From assembly GCA_016209705.1 (NCBI GenBank), contig JACQVR010000021.1, positions 58,058 through 122,057 on the forward strand: DNA of 64,000 nt. The letters are read 5' to 3'. Source of the stretch: Planctomycetota bacterium. Its GTDB lineage: Bacteria; Planctomycetota; MHYJ01; JACPRB01. Position numbers and translations under genes: made by a program. Below, one piece after another: positions 7,963 through 16,498 of this stretch; positions within the stretch are counted from its first letter, which is position 1, and each line of letters starts with the position of its first letter. The notes under the pieces are model-generated. The model was not told the origin of the DNA and did no database searches. It was given only the letters and a program-made list of their open reading frames with translations.

Positions 7963-9780
7963 TCAGATCCATCCTCGCTGGTAGAAAATCCATTCGGCGG
8001 CGAGCATCAGCAAACCCAGTGCGCCGACGACGGCGGGGTACGGCAGGTCTTTCCACCAGGGCGGCGGCTCCGGAAGGCCCGGGCCGGGGGTGTCCGGAAC
8101 GCGCCCGGCATCGAGGGGCTCCGTTCCTTCGACCGCGACCCATTCCGTCCGTCCGCCGCACTCGATCTTGACGAGTCCCGATCGAGGCAGAAGAACGCGG
8201 GCTTCCCCACGATGCGGTTCGATCGAACGACTGTCGGTGCGGTCCTGCCGCACTTCCGTGATCCGCACGTCGGCCCCTGGTTCCGCCAGCGGGGCGACGT
8301 TCCTCAGCACGCCGCCCGCGCGCGCGGTTCGGGGAAACGCGCGGCGCCCCTCGTCGGACAGCCACGCCAGCGCGTTGCGCAGGAAAATCGGGAACGACGC
8401 CTTCAAGGCGAAGTCGCCCTCCTCCACGCGGAACGAGAATCCGAACTGGATCCACGCCAGGCCTTGGCGCCTCCCCCAGGTAGCGATCGCGCCGCGATCG
8501 GACAGGACCAGCGGATTGCCCTCGAGGAGCCGCGCCCGGCGGCACAGGACGTCGCCGTACTCCACCCATCGATGGATCGGATGATCGCGGTCCCAGTCCA
8601 CGATCTTCGGCACGGACGCTTCGCCCGCGGCGGCCGCCGGGGCATGCGGTCCCTCCGATCCCAATAGCAGGTAGCCTCCGTCCGGAAGCGGCGCGGAGGG
8701 CGCCGTCCGGTCGAATATGACGACCGCGCCCTCCGTGAGGGGATCGGAAGGGCGTCCGACCGAGAGGGTCACCGTCTTTTCCTGCTCGAGGAGCTGGAGC
8801 GCCGACCATAGATGGGGATCCGGATGCTCCGGATCCGACACTAGCAAAACGGGGACCGGCGCTGTCGGCGGAACCACGAAGGCCGCGACATCGTCCTCAG
8901 GATGCGCGTCGCCGGTCGCGAGGCGCAGCTCGATGAAGGCACCGCGCTCGAAGCGCTCCGCGGGCCATGCCTGCGGATCCAAGGGCACCTCCACGGCTTT
9001 GCGCTCCCGCGGCTGGAGCGAAACGGCGAACGTCGCGAAGACGCGTCCGCGATTGCGCGCCTCCAGCGCTCCTTGCGCTGGGGCATCCGAAGCGTTCACG
9101 GCCGTGACCTGCGCGGAGAGACGTCCTTCTTCCCGCAGGAGCCGCGGTTGGGTCAGGCCGGTGTTCGCCTGCGGCGTTCCCACGGGGAGGATCCCGAGGT
9201 TCCGATCCTCCATGGCGGGCCACGGGCGGCTCGTGAGAACGTAGAGAGTCGCCTCGGGATTTGCGCACGCCGCCAGTCGGGCGGGATCCTCGGCGATCGG
9301 GTCGCGCGAGATCCGCTCCAGCGCCTCCGTCCGGCGATGGCGATCGGACGTTTCCGGTTCGACCACTCCGGTCGCGTCGATGATCGCCGCCGTATCGACC
9401 CGTCCGAGGCGCGCCAAAAGTTCGCGCGCGCGATCCAAAGCGAGATCGAAGCGTAGGCGGCCGTCCGGCTCGCGGACGAAAAGCTCGGGGGACGTATCGA
9501 TCACCAAAGCATAGCGTCGGGGCTCGGGCGTGAGCCCGCGGACCGTCGGATCGGCGAGGGCCGACGTCAGCAGCGCCAGCGCGGCCAGGGCCCAGATCAG
9601 GCCGAGGAGGCGGCGCAGCTTGCGGAACGCCGACTTTCGCTCTTCCGGCAGCAGCACCTGATCCCAGAATAGGAGGCTGGGAACTGGCAGCCGCCGGATT
9701 CGGCCGCGGTAGAAGTGTGCGGCGACGATCGGCGCCGCCAGCACCAGAAGCCACAAGGCCCGAGGGTTTCCGAACTCCAT
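7963..9780 (-). CDS. BatA-like membrane protein with degenerate von Willebrand region
   Basis: 605 residues. The N-terminus (MEFGNPRALWLLVLAAPIVA) and a second helix near residues 55-75 match the BatA/Aerotolerance N-terminal arrangement (PVPSLLFWDQVLLPEERKS between them), and a last helix is near the C-terminus (about 575-597). The von Willebrand MIDAS expected as DxSxS is seen only as DTSPE at the ALVIDTSPELF strand, so metal-dependent adhesion is doubtful. A DUF58 protein gene ends 13 bases upstream, the usual pairing; MoxR ATPase is not here. Probably an inner-membrane scaffold acting in the periplasm. Confidence 0.72.
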   Translation of the reverse strand: MEFGNPRALWLLVLAAPIVAAHFYRGRIRRLPVPSLLFWDQVLLPEERKSAFRKLRRLLGLIWALAALALLTSALADPTVRGLTPEPRRYALVIDTSPELFVREPDGRLRFDLALDRARELLARLGRVDTAAIIDATGVVEPETSDRHRRTEALERISRDPIAEDPARLAACANPEATLYVLTSRPWPAMEDRNLGILPVGTPQANTGLTQPRLLREEGRLSAQVTAVNASDAPAQGALEARNRGRVFATFAVSLQPRERKAVEVPLDPQAWPAERFERGAFIELRLATGDAHPEDDVAAFVVPPTAPVPVLLVSDPEHPDPHLWSALQLLEQEKTVTLSVGRPSDPLTEGAVVIFDRTAPSAPLPDGGYLLLGSEGPHAPAAAAGEASVPKIVDWDRDHPIHRWVEYGDVLCRRARLLEGNPLVLSDRGAIATWGRRQGLAWIQFGFSFRVEEGDFALKASFPIFLRNALAWLSDEGRRAFPRTARAGGVLRNVAPLAEPGADVRITEVRQDRTDSRSIEPHRGEARVLLPRSGLVKIECGGRTEWVAVEGTEPLDAGRVPDTPGPGLPEPPPWWKDLPYPAVVGALGLLMLAAEWIFYQRGWI

Positions 9781-9793
9781 GAGGGGGGAACGA

Positions 9794-10669
9794 TCACCTC
9801 TGGTCCAGGATGCCGCTGCGGCGGAAGATGTCCCGCACTCGCTTTTCCAGCGGCTCGTCGCTGCGCACGCGCACGTAGTACAGTTCGTGCTCGGTGGCGA
9901 AGCGCTCCAGCTCGGCACAGAAGGCGCGGAAGCGGGCGCGATACTGATCGAGGGTCGCCTCGGTGATCGGCACGTCGCGCTTGCGCCCGGTTTCCAGATC
10001 GATCAGAAAATAGCGGCCGCGTTCGGCGGGCTCGATCTCCTCGCGCGCGACGAGGTGGATGAGATGGACCTCGTGGCGCTGGGCGAGCAGGCGCCGGAGT
10101 CCTTCGCCGTAACCGGTCGGGTCATAGAAATCGCTCAACAACAGGATGAGGGACTTCCCCCGGTTCCCGGGCCAGGGCGCCGCCAGAGCCCCGAAGTCCG
10201 TGGAACCCGAAGGCTGAAGGGTTTCGATGGCCGCCAGTAGGGCGAAGGCGGACGCCTTCCCGCGCAGGTTCTTGGCGATCGGCGCCAGCGCCGTCGTCAG
10301 CGAGTAGAGGCTCACGCTGTCGAAGTGGGCCAGGCCGATGTATCCCAGCGCCGCGGCCAGTTCGCCGGCGGCCTCGAACTTGGGAGGGCGGCCGAAGGTC
10401 ATCGAAGCGGAGAGATCCATCACGAGCGACACGTGGACGTTCTCTTCCGCGCTGAATTCCTTGACGAACAACGATCCATGGCGGGCATAGACGTTCCAGT
10501 CGATGTAGCGGATCTCGTCGCCGGGCGCGTAGCGCCGGTAGTCCGCGAACTCGAGGGAGGCTCCCCGGCGGGGCGTGCGGCGGTCGGCGCGCTCGTCCGA
10601 GGACAGCAGCCGGCGCGCCATCAGGTTGAGCGCGTCCAGGGTCCGTATGAAATCCGATCCGAACTTCAT
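9794..10669 (-). CDS. DUF58 domain-containing protein
   Basis: 291 residues with the DUF58 core: the segment GASLEFADYRRYAPGDEIRYIDWNVYARH (here given as positions 37-65; key residues the paired arginines and DWN) followed by a von Willebrand-type strand with MDLSASM (DxSxS). DUF58 proteins work with MoxR AAA+ ATPases and BatA-type proteins in envelope or protein-maturation systems. The BatA-like gene follows after a 13-base gap. Upstream is an octamer-repeat hairpin rather than a MoxR gene. Confidence 0.88.
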   Translation of the reverse strand: MKFGSDFIRTLDALNLMARRLLSSDERADRRTPRRGASLEFADYRRYAPGDEIRYIDWNVYARHGSLFVKEFSAEENVHVSLVMDLSASMTFGRPPKFEAAGELAAALGYIGLAHFDSVSLYSLTTALAPIAKNLRGKASAFALLAAIETLQPSGSTDFGALAAPWPGNRGKSLILLLSDFYDPTGYGEGLRRLLAQRHEVHLIHLVAREEIEPAERGRYFLIDLETGRKRDVPITEATLDQYRARFRAFCAELERFATEHELYYVRVRSDEPLEKRVRDIFRRSGILDQR

Positions 10670-10708
10670 CAGGAAAGTGTATCAACCGCCGTGCCGTCCC
10701 GCCACGCA

Positions 10709-10915
10709 GGAGATGGGGAGAGGCGGGGGATCGGGGGATGGGGACTGATGCAGCAATGCGTAGTCGGATGTCGTCTCCTCATCTGGACGTATCTCCCTAT
10801 CTCCAAGGGGATGGTGAGATGCGGGGGGATCGGGGGATGGGATTGGGAGATGACGGTGCTCCGAGGTTCCGCTCTCCACAGCTCCCATCGATCTCCCGAT
10901 CCCCCACGCCCCCTC
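10709..10915. repeat. GGGGGATC octamer repeat hairpin
   Basis: Direct units of the type GGGGGATCGGGGGATGGGG occur at about 10713-10740 and again at 10820-10850, with GGAGATG units; the complementary form (CATCTGG, TATCTCCCTATCTCC, ATCTCCCGATCCCCCACG) appears at about 10790-10805 and 10885-10912. The whole stretch can fold into nested arms. It fills the gap between divergent genes (DUF58 leftward, membrane protein rightward). Confidence 0.72.
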
Positions 10916-10957
10916 GTAACACTTCTTCGGCCCGATCGTCGTGTATACTGGAAGCAG

Positions 10958-11749
10958 ATGCCCGTACCTGCGTGGATCGAGACGTTCCTGCTGGTCGGCG
11001 TACTCTTCGTCGTCGTCGCCGTCCCGGTCAAGATCCTCTGGGAAGCCACGCGGCGGACGCGCGAGCGCCGGCAGCGGGCGGCTCAGCTCGCGGATCGACT
11101 TCGGGAACACTTCAGCGAGGTGCGCCTTCATCGTCCGTGGCTCGGCGAGGACGAAATTCACTTCACGCACGAGGGCTTTGATGTCACGTTGCGAATCCCT
11201 CGACCGAACCGCATCGATGTGGCGATGGAAGCGCATCCCTCGACGCCGGCGGCGCTGGTCGTCCGAACCCGGCGCGCGCTGCGGCTGCTTCCGGCGATGC
11301 ACGGGATGCAGATGTTGGAGCGCGTGACGACGGGCGATCCGCTGATCGACGATGAACTTGAGCTATACGCCAATCCCGTCCTTGCCGGGTTCCTCAGAGA
11401 TCGATTCATGGACGCCCTGGCGGCCGCCGGCGATCCGCCGGCGTGGACCGAAAGCCTGGTCGTGTTGAAGCGGGCGCCGGGCGTGAAGCGGTTCGTCCTG
11501 CGGTTCGCGCCCGACCGCGCCATCACGCTGAACCTCAAGCTCCGGACGGAGGATCTTTGGTATCGAGCGACCGAGCTGGAGGGGATCCTGCACCATGTTC
11601 GGCGCATGAACGACCTCCTGGTCCATTACGACCGCCCTCCTTCCCGCGTCACCGGACCCGGCGAAAGCTCTGAGCGAACCCCCCGCCCGCGCCCTGGGCC
11701 GGATCGCAACGCGACGCCTCCTCCGCGGAAAACTCCGGATGGCGCGTGA
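10958..11749 (+). CDS. Membrane-anchored protein of unknown function
   Basis: 263 residues with one N-terminal membrane helix (MPVPAWIETFLLVGVLFVVV and onward, about residues 7-28), a basic juxtamembrane stretch and a soluble alpha/beta domain to about residue 220. The C-terminal tail (residues 225-263) is Pro/Arg/Ser-rich and low complexity. No family recognised. A TATACT hexamer 9 bases before the ATG may be its -10 element. The last 101 bases overlap, in the opposite direction, the 3' end of rsmB; the low-complexity tail suggests read-through into rsmB after loss of an earlier stop. Confidence 0.6.
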   Translation: MPVPAWIETFLLVGVLFVVVAVPVKILWEATRRTRERRQRAAQLADRLREHFSEVRLHRPWLGEDEIHFTHEGFDVTLRIPRPNRIDVAMEAHPSTPAALVVRTRRALRLLPAMHGMQMLERVTTGDPLIDDELELYANPVLAGFLRDRFMDALAAAGDPPAWTESLVVLKRAPGVKRFVLRFAPDRAITLNLKLRTEDLWYRATELEGILHHVRRMNDLLVHYDRPPSRVTGPGESSERTPRPRPGPDRNATPPPRKTPDGA

Positions 11750-12950
11750 GGAACGCCGCGCAGCGCTCCTCGTTTTCCTCCGGCTCCAGAGAACAGGTGC
11801 TGTACACGAGGCGTCCCCCCGGCTTGACCAGGAGCACGGCCGCGTGGAGCAGGGCGTCTTGAAGCGGAAGCAGCTTCGGGATGTCGTCGGGTCTCAACCG
11901 CCACCGCGCGTCCGCGCGCCGGCCCAGGACGCCCGTGTTGGAACAGGGCACGTCCGCGAGCACGCCGTCCATTCCGCCGCGCAGCGGGACGCGCCGCGCA
12001 TCCGCAACGACGGGATGCACAACGCCTGGAAACGCCGCCGCAGAGGCGCGGATGAGCCGCACTTTTTCGGGCGTCCGATCGATGGAGACGATCAGGCCGC
12101 TTCCTCCCAGCAACGAAGCCAGGTGGGCGGTCTTTCCGCCGGGGGCGGCGCACAGATCCGCGAGGATCGCGCCGGAACGGGGCGCCAGGAGCGGCGCGGC
12201 CCGTGCCGCCGCTTCATCCTGCACCCGAAGGAGACCGCGGCGGAACGCCTCCAGTCTCGTGAGGTCGCCGCCCGCGATCAGCGCCACGAGGCCCGTGGGC
12301 CGCGCCTCGGTCCGGATGCCTTCTTTCGCCAGATAAGAGGCCGGATCGATGGAGACATTGGGAGCCACGGTGATGACGGGAGCTTCGTTGTTTGCGGCGC
12401 ACAACGCTTCGATCCGGTCCCAGCGCCACCCGTGGCTCACCCATCGCCGGAGCAGCCATGGGGGATGAGAATAGGCGATCGACAAACGCTCCACGGGATC
12501 GTCGCCCCACAGCGCTCGCCGGAGGCCCAGCGGCGGAAGACCTGGCCTGGGAAGAAGATGCGGGCCGTGCCGCAGGCGCAGCGTTCCCCGCAGGACCGCG
12601 TTGACGAACCGGCCCGCCCCGGGCGAACGGCGCTTGGCGAGCGAGACCGCTTCGTCCACCGCGGCGTAGGAAGGAACGCGCGTCAGGTAGATGAGTTGGT
12701 AGGCGGCCACACGCAGGATCGATCGAACGCGTTCATCGATGTGGCGCTTTCCCGAGGCGGCTTCCAGGAGGGCGTCCAACGTCAAGCGATGGCGCACGGA
12801 ACCGAACACGAGCGCCGTCAAGAACGCCCGATCCCTTCGCGCCGGCCAGCGCTCCCGTACCGGCGCCAGCGCGTCGTCGATGAACAGCCGCTCCTGTTCG
12901 GCGCGCTCCAGGACCTCCACCGCCGCGCCGCGCAGGTTCATGTCCGCCAT
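11649..12950 (-). CDS. rsmB: 16S rRNA (cytosine-967-C5)-methyltransferase RsmB
   Basis: SAM-dependent enzyme adding the 5-methyl group to C967 of 16S rRNA. The 433 residues contain an N-terminal NusB-like helical domain (about 1-140), the SAM-binding motif DLCAAPGGKTAHL (about 253-265), the general-acid motif DVPCSNTGVLG (Cys near 320) and the nucleophile motif YSTCSLEPEENEE (about 377-389). The usual C-terminal GGGF motif is followed by only a short tail. Start MADMNLRG overlaps the kinase-like gene upstream by 13 bases. Confidence 0.93.
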   Translation of the reverse strand: MADMNLRGAAVEVLERAEQERLFIDDALAPVRERWPARRDRAFLTALVFGSVRHRLTLDALLEAASGKRHIDERVRSILRVAAYQLIYLTRVPSYAAVDEAVSLAKRRSPGAGRFVNAVLRGTLRLRHGPHLLPRPGLPPLGLRRALWGDDPVERLSIAYSHPPWLLRRWVSHGWRWDRIEALCAANNEAPVITVAPNVSIDPASYLAKEGIRTEARPTGLVALIAGGDLTRLEAFRRGLLRVQDEAAARAAPLLAPRSGAILADLCAAPGGKTAHLASLLGGSGLIVSIDRTPEKVRLIRASAAAFPGVVHPVVADARRVPLRGGMDGVLADVPCSNTGVLGRRADARWRLRPDDIPKLLPLQDALLHAAVLLVKPGGRLVYSTCSLEPEENEERCAAFLTRHPEFSAEEASRCDPAQGAGGGFAQSFRRVR

Positions 12951-13579
12951 GCGGAGTCGCGTTCGCGAAGAGTGTGCGGGCTGAAGATCCAGAATCGGCG
13001 CCAGCGCTCATGCTTTTGCAGAAAGGCGCGGTCGGCGCCGGTCAGCAGGTGCGGGAAGTTGCGCGCCTTGAATTTCAGCAGACCGCTGCGATCCACGTCC
13101 TGGAGCCGTCGGGCCAGGCCGCGCCAGGGGGAAGCGGCGTCGACGCGCACGGCGTTGGCAAAGTCGATCAAATAGGGACGTCCGTCCGCTTCGGAGATGA
13201 GGATGTTTTTTTTCTGGCGCAAATCCAGATGCAGGACGCCGCGGCGATGCACGCTCCGGAGGGTCTCCTCGAGCGCATGGTAGACGCGGTCGGGAAGCTC
13301 GCCGGGCCTGAATTTGCCGATCGTCCGGCCGGCGATGTATTCGGTCATCAGGGCGTGTCGGCCGATGATCGCGTAGGCCCGCGGGATTCCGGGAATTCCT
13401 TCCAGGCGGCGCAAGAGGCAGAATTCGCGCCGCACGAGGATCGGAGCGAGGAGGTTTCGGGTGAGGGGATTCTTGGACCCGAAGTCCTTGAGCACCGCCC
13501 GGCCGCCCGCGCGTGGGACCACGCGGATCACGGGCGAAAGAAAGCCGCCCTTGTCGCGAAGAATCGAGGGATCGCTCAT
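12938..13579 (-). CDS. Lipopolysaccharide-kinase-like / RIO-like small kinase
   Basis: 213 residues with a compact protein-kinase-like fold: an AVLKDF strand near residue 25 supplying the ATP-anchoring Lys, the catalytic loop HLDLRQKKNIL near 115-125 and a metal-binding YLIDFANA (DFA in place of DFG) near 133-140. This layout is typical of InaA/Kdo-kinase-type enzymes that phosphorylate sugars of lipopolysaccharide, and less specifically of RIO kinases. Its start overlaps the stop of the upstream methyltransferase gene (ATGA), and rsmB follows with a 13-base overlap, so the three form one operon. Confidence 0.72.
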   Translation of the reverse strand: MSDPSILRDKGGFLSPVIRVVPRAGGRAVLKDFGSKNPLTRNLLAPILVRREFCLLRRLEGIPGIPRAYAIIGRHALMTEYIAGRTIGKFRPGELPDRVYHALEETLRSVHRRGVLHLDLRQKKNILISEADGRPYLIDFANAVRVDAASPWRGLARRLQDVDRSGLLKFKARNFPHLLTGADRAFLQKHERWRRFWIFSPHTLRERDSAWRT

Positions 13580-14208
13580 CGCGCCAGCGGGACCACGCGG
13601 GTCACGAAGGAGATCAGGTCGTTGTTGAAAAGGATCGCGATCGTGCCCGCCGCGATCGCGAGGGGAGTCCATTGTTCGCTGTTGGCGCAGGCGGCCTGCC
13701 AGCTCCAGCGCTGCCGGCCCGCGCGTTCATATCGAACCAGGCGGGGAAAGTAATCCGGAACGGACCGGTCGTAGTGATCCCAATCCGGACCGAAGTGCGC
13801 GCGCAGCCGATCTCCTTCGCGCTTTTTCTTGTACGGTGCGTAATAGAGGATGAACCCCAGGATGCCGACGCCCAGGAGCATCCAGTTCATGTGGGCCTGC
13901 CACCACACGGCGCCGAGGTCTCCGCGGGCCATGACCGCGAATCCCGCCATGCAGAAGAACGTGCCGATATAGAGGGGGTTCTTGACGTACGCATAAGGGC
14001 CCGTCACCGTCAGGACCTTGTTCTTGACCAGATGGCCGGCCGCCCAGAGGCGGATCCACTCGCCGCCGGCGACGAGCGCCACGCCCGTCCAGAACCACCA
14101 GGTCAAATGTTTGTTCGACTGCCGGTCGGCGAAGACGACGAGGGTCACGACCAGAAGATAGACGGCCAGGAGGCGCCAGCTCAATTTTCGGAGGCGCGTC
14201 GCTTTCAC
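13576..14208 (-). CDS. Isoprenylcysteine methyltransferase-like integral membrane enzyme
   Basis: About 210 residues with several membrane helices and the PEMT/ICMT C-terminal signature GPYAYVKNPLYIGTF followed later by YAPYKKKREGDRL and FGPDWDHYDRSVPDYFPR. These integral membrane SAM-dependent methyltransferases act on phospholipids or prenylated/other hydrophobic substrates; the substrate here cannot be read. A GTG start at 14208 is preferred; a TTG at 14244 is possible but lies almost inside the GTTAC palindrome. Ends ATGA-overlapping the kinase-like gene. Confidence 0.72.
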   Translation of the reverse strand: MKATRLRKLSWRLLAVYLLVVTLVVFADRQSNKHLTWWFWTGVALVAGGEWIRLWAAGHLVKNKVLTVTGPYAYVKNPLYIGTFFCMAGFAVMARGDLGAVWWQAHMNWMLLGVGILGFILYYAPYKKKREGDRLRAHFGPDWDHYDRSVPDYFPRLVRYERAGRQRWSWQAACANSEQWTPLAIAAGTIAILFNNDLISFVTRVVPLAR

Positions 14209-14246
14209 GGTCGGAGTTGTATCAGGAAGCCCGGCCCAGGGCAATT

Positions 14247-14365
14247 GTTACAATTAATTTTCAAAATTAATCGTAACAAGGTCCGTCGGGACCAAACGTA
14301 ACTCCTGACGGAGCAGGGGTCGCACGAGGAGCTTGTTACAATTAATTCTCAAAATATATTGTAGC
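14247..14365. repeat. GTTAC palindromic 31-bp units, site A (two separated units)
   Basis: Unit 1 at 14247-14277 has arms GTTACAATTAATTTT and AAAATTAATCGTAAC around a central C: 14 of 15 positions pair. Unit 2 at 14335-14365 is degenerate (ends GTAGC). The 57 bases between include a GGTCCGTCGGGACC hairpin. The site lies between divergent genes, in front of the leftward methyltransferase and just upstream of the tsaB promoter. The AT content is strikingly above the surrounding DNA. Confidence 0.85.
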
Positions 14366-14389
14366 GCTTTATAAATTATAAATTATGAC

Positions 14390-14417
14390 TTGACAGGGGC
14401 TTGGCCCGACGTATATT
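14390..14417 (+). promoter_or_regulatory. Sigma-70-type promoter of tsaB
   Basis: TTGACA at 14390-14395 and TATATT at 14412-14417 with a 16-base spacer, about 17 bases before the tsaB ATG. It immediately follows the AT-rich tail of palindrome unit 2. Confidence 0.75.
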
Positions 14418-14434
14418 CAGAGCATCGGATTCTC

Positions 14435-15124
14435 ATGCGCGTGCTGGGGTTGGAGTCGGCCGGGCCGCGGGGCGGCGTCGCGCTCCACGAGGAGTCGCGC
14501 GTCCGGAGCGAGATCTTGTTCGAAAAGGGCATGGTCCACGGCCGCGACATCGCCCCCGCCGTGGATCGGATGCTGCGGGACGTGGGATGGCGTCCCGCGG
14601 ATCTGGATCTGGTGACGGTGGATATCGGGCCGGGGTCGTACACCGGCGTCCGCGTGGGACTGGCCGCCGCGAAAGGGCTCGCCGTCGCGTTGGGCCGGCC
14701 GATTCTCGGCGTGCCTTCGCTGGATGCGATCGCTCACGTCCTGGCCCGCCGGCCGGAAAGGATCCTGGCCCCGGCGCTCGACGCCAAGTGGGACCAGATC
14801 TACGGGGCGCTCTACGAGGCGCGCGAAGGAGCCGCGCGGCGCACGACCGAAATGTTCGCGGAGCCGCCGGAGGCGTTCGCGGCCCGAGTGCCCGAAGGAG
14901 CCCTTGTCGCGGGCGACGCGCTGGAACGCCACGCCGCGCTCTTCGCGGCCCGAGGAGCGGCGCTCGCGCCGAAGGAGGAATGGGCGCCCCGCCCGTCGGT
15001 CATCGCCGAGCTCGGCCGGCGGAGATACGAAAACGGCGAACGGGACGACGTCGCCAAGCTGGCGCCGCTTTATCTGAGACCGACGGAAGCGGAAGTCAAA
15101 TTCGGCAAGAAATCGAAACCATAG
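14435..15124 (+). CDS. tsaB: tRNA threonylcarbamoyladenosine biosynthesis protein TsaB
   Basis: Non-catalytic ASKHA-fold partner of TsaD/TsaE in making t6A37 on tRNA. The 229 residues show the family start RVLGLESAG, the motif VDIGPGSYTGVRVGLAAAKGL (key residues GPGSYTGVR, about 66-74) and GVPSLDAIAH near 92-101. The start at 14435 (MRVLGLES) matches relatives; the frame extends upstream to 14390 but that part covers the promoter. The next gene, alr, follows after 186 bases, a combination seen in many genomes. Confidence 0.92.
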   Translation: MRVLGLESAGPRGGVALHEESRVRSEILFEKGMVHGRDIAPAVDRMLRDVGWRPADLDLVTVDIGPGSYTGVRVGLAAAKGLAVALGRPILGVPSLDAIAHVLARRPERILAPALDAKWDQIYGALYEAREGAARRTTEMFAEPPEAFAARVPEGALVAGDALERHAALFAARGAALAPKEEWAPRPSVIAELGRRRYENGERDDVAKLAPLYLRPTEAEVKFGKKSKP

Positions 15125-15310
15125 AGAGGGACCGAAACAGGGGGATGCGAATCCTGCGCGCGGCGATCCGGCCATAAGGGCCGCCCGCGCCTGGATCGGG
15201 GATGCCCGCGGCCGCGCCGGGGGAACCATCGACTTGCCGCCGGCAAGTTCGGGGAAATGCGTCATGGAGAGAGGCACGGGCATCCCCCCGCCTCTCCGAG
15301 CCGTCACGCC

Positions 15311-16498
15311 ATGAGAGGACACCGCGTCTGGGCCGAAATCGACCTGACCGCGCTGCGGCGGAACATCGCGGTGGTCCGCTCGGAAGTCGGGCGCCGCACG
15401 CGCATCATGGCCGTCGTCAAGGCCGACGCCTACGGGCACGGCGCCGTGCAGATTTCCAATCACGCCCTCGCGGCCGGTTGTGACGCCCTCGGGGTGGGTG
15501 ATTCGGCCGAGGCCTTGGAACTGCGGGACAGCGGCATCACGCGGCCCATCCTCATCCTCGGCGCCATCATCGAGGAGGAAATTCCCCAGGTTGTCGAGTA
15601 CGACGTCGCCGTCAGCGTCCACTCCTCGGACCTGCTCGATCTCCTGGACCGTGAAGCCCGTCGGCAGCACCGCCTCCTGCGGGTCCATTTGAAAATCGAT
15701 ACCGGCATGGGACGCCTGGGCGCGTCGCCCGCGCGCGCCGCGGAGATCGCCCGGGAAATCGTGTCGCGACGGAATCTCGAATTGGAGGGCCTCTGCACCC
15801 ATCTCTCGAGCGTCGCCTCGGCGAACGGCGCCTACACCCGGCAGCAGTTGGATCGCTTTCAGGAAGCGGTCGCGGAGCTGGATCGGCTCGGGCTCCGCCC
15901 GCCGATCATCCACGTCGCCAACAGCGTCGGCCTGTTCACGTTTCGTGAAGCGCACTTCGACATGGTTCGAACCGGAATCACCCTCTACGGCCTCGGCCCC
16001 GGTCTGTTCGCCAGACTGAACCTGTCGTTGCATCCCATCCTTTCCCTCAAGACGCGCATCGCGTTCCTCAAGAACGTGCCTGAGGAGTCGGCCATCGGCT
16101 ACGATCAATCCTACGTGACCCCCAAGGCGACCCGGATCGCCACGTGCCCCGTCGGGTACAACGACGGCTATCCGCGCCTCCTCACCAATCGCGCGTTCGC
16201 CCTCGTGCGCGGGCGCCGCGTGCCCGTCGTCGGCACCGTCACCATGGACTACATCATGCTCGATGTCGGAGACCTCGAAGAGGCCGGCGTCGGCGACGAA
16301 GTGACCCTCGTCGGTCGGGACGGACTGGAAGAGATCCGGCTGGAGGAGCTGGCCCGGACGATTGGAACGATCCCTTACGAGTTGACCTGCGGATTCGGGC
16401 GGCGTGTCAGGCGGGTGTATCTGGAGACGCCAGATCTGCCGGCCGTCGCGCGGAAACCTATCGAAACTCCACTTTCACTTCGAGCTTGCGGCTCTTGA
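15311..16498 (+). CDS. alr: Alanine racemase
   Basis: PLP enzyme supplying D-alanine for peptidoglycan. 395 residues: the PLP lysine lies in AVVKADAYGHG (Lys about 35), KIDTGMGRLG near 124-133, the second catalytic Tyr in IGYDQSYVT and the motif GYNDGYPRL and MDYIMLDVGD near 300-320 in the C-terminal beta domain. ATG at 15311 (MRGHRVWAEIDL) fits the family N-terminus. The last 41 bases overlap the convergent gene; the final residues after ETPDLP are probably not conserved. Confidence 0.95.
   Translation: MRGHRVWAEIDLTALRRNIAVVRSEVGRRTRIMAVVKADAYGHGAVQISNHALAAGCDALGVGDSAEALELRDSGITRPILILGAIIEEEIPQVVEYDVAVSVHSSDLLDLLDREARRQHRLLRVHLKIDTGMGRLGASPARAAEIAREIVSRRNLELEGLCTHLSSVASANGAYTRQQLDRFQEAVAELDRLGLRPPIIHVANSVGLFTFREAHFDMVRTGITLYGLGPGLFARLNLSLHPILSLKTRIAFLKNVPEESAIGYDQSYVTPKATRIATCPVGYNDGYPRLLTNRAFALVRGRRVPVVGTVTMDYIMLDVGDLEEAGVGDEVTLVGRDGLEEIRLEELARTIGTIPYELTCGFGRRVRRVYLETPDLPAVARKPIETPLSLRACGS

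Noticed and set aside
6560..8809. A 749-residue leftward frame
   Set aside because: Everything upstream of residue 297 is antisense-like Arg/Gly-rich translation of the BatA-like gene region; the real HPS-RraA start is at 7918.
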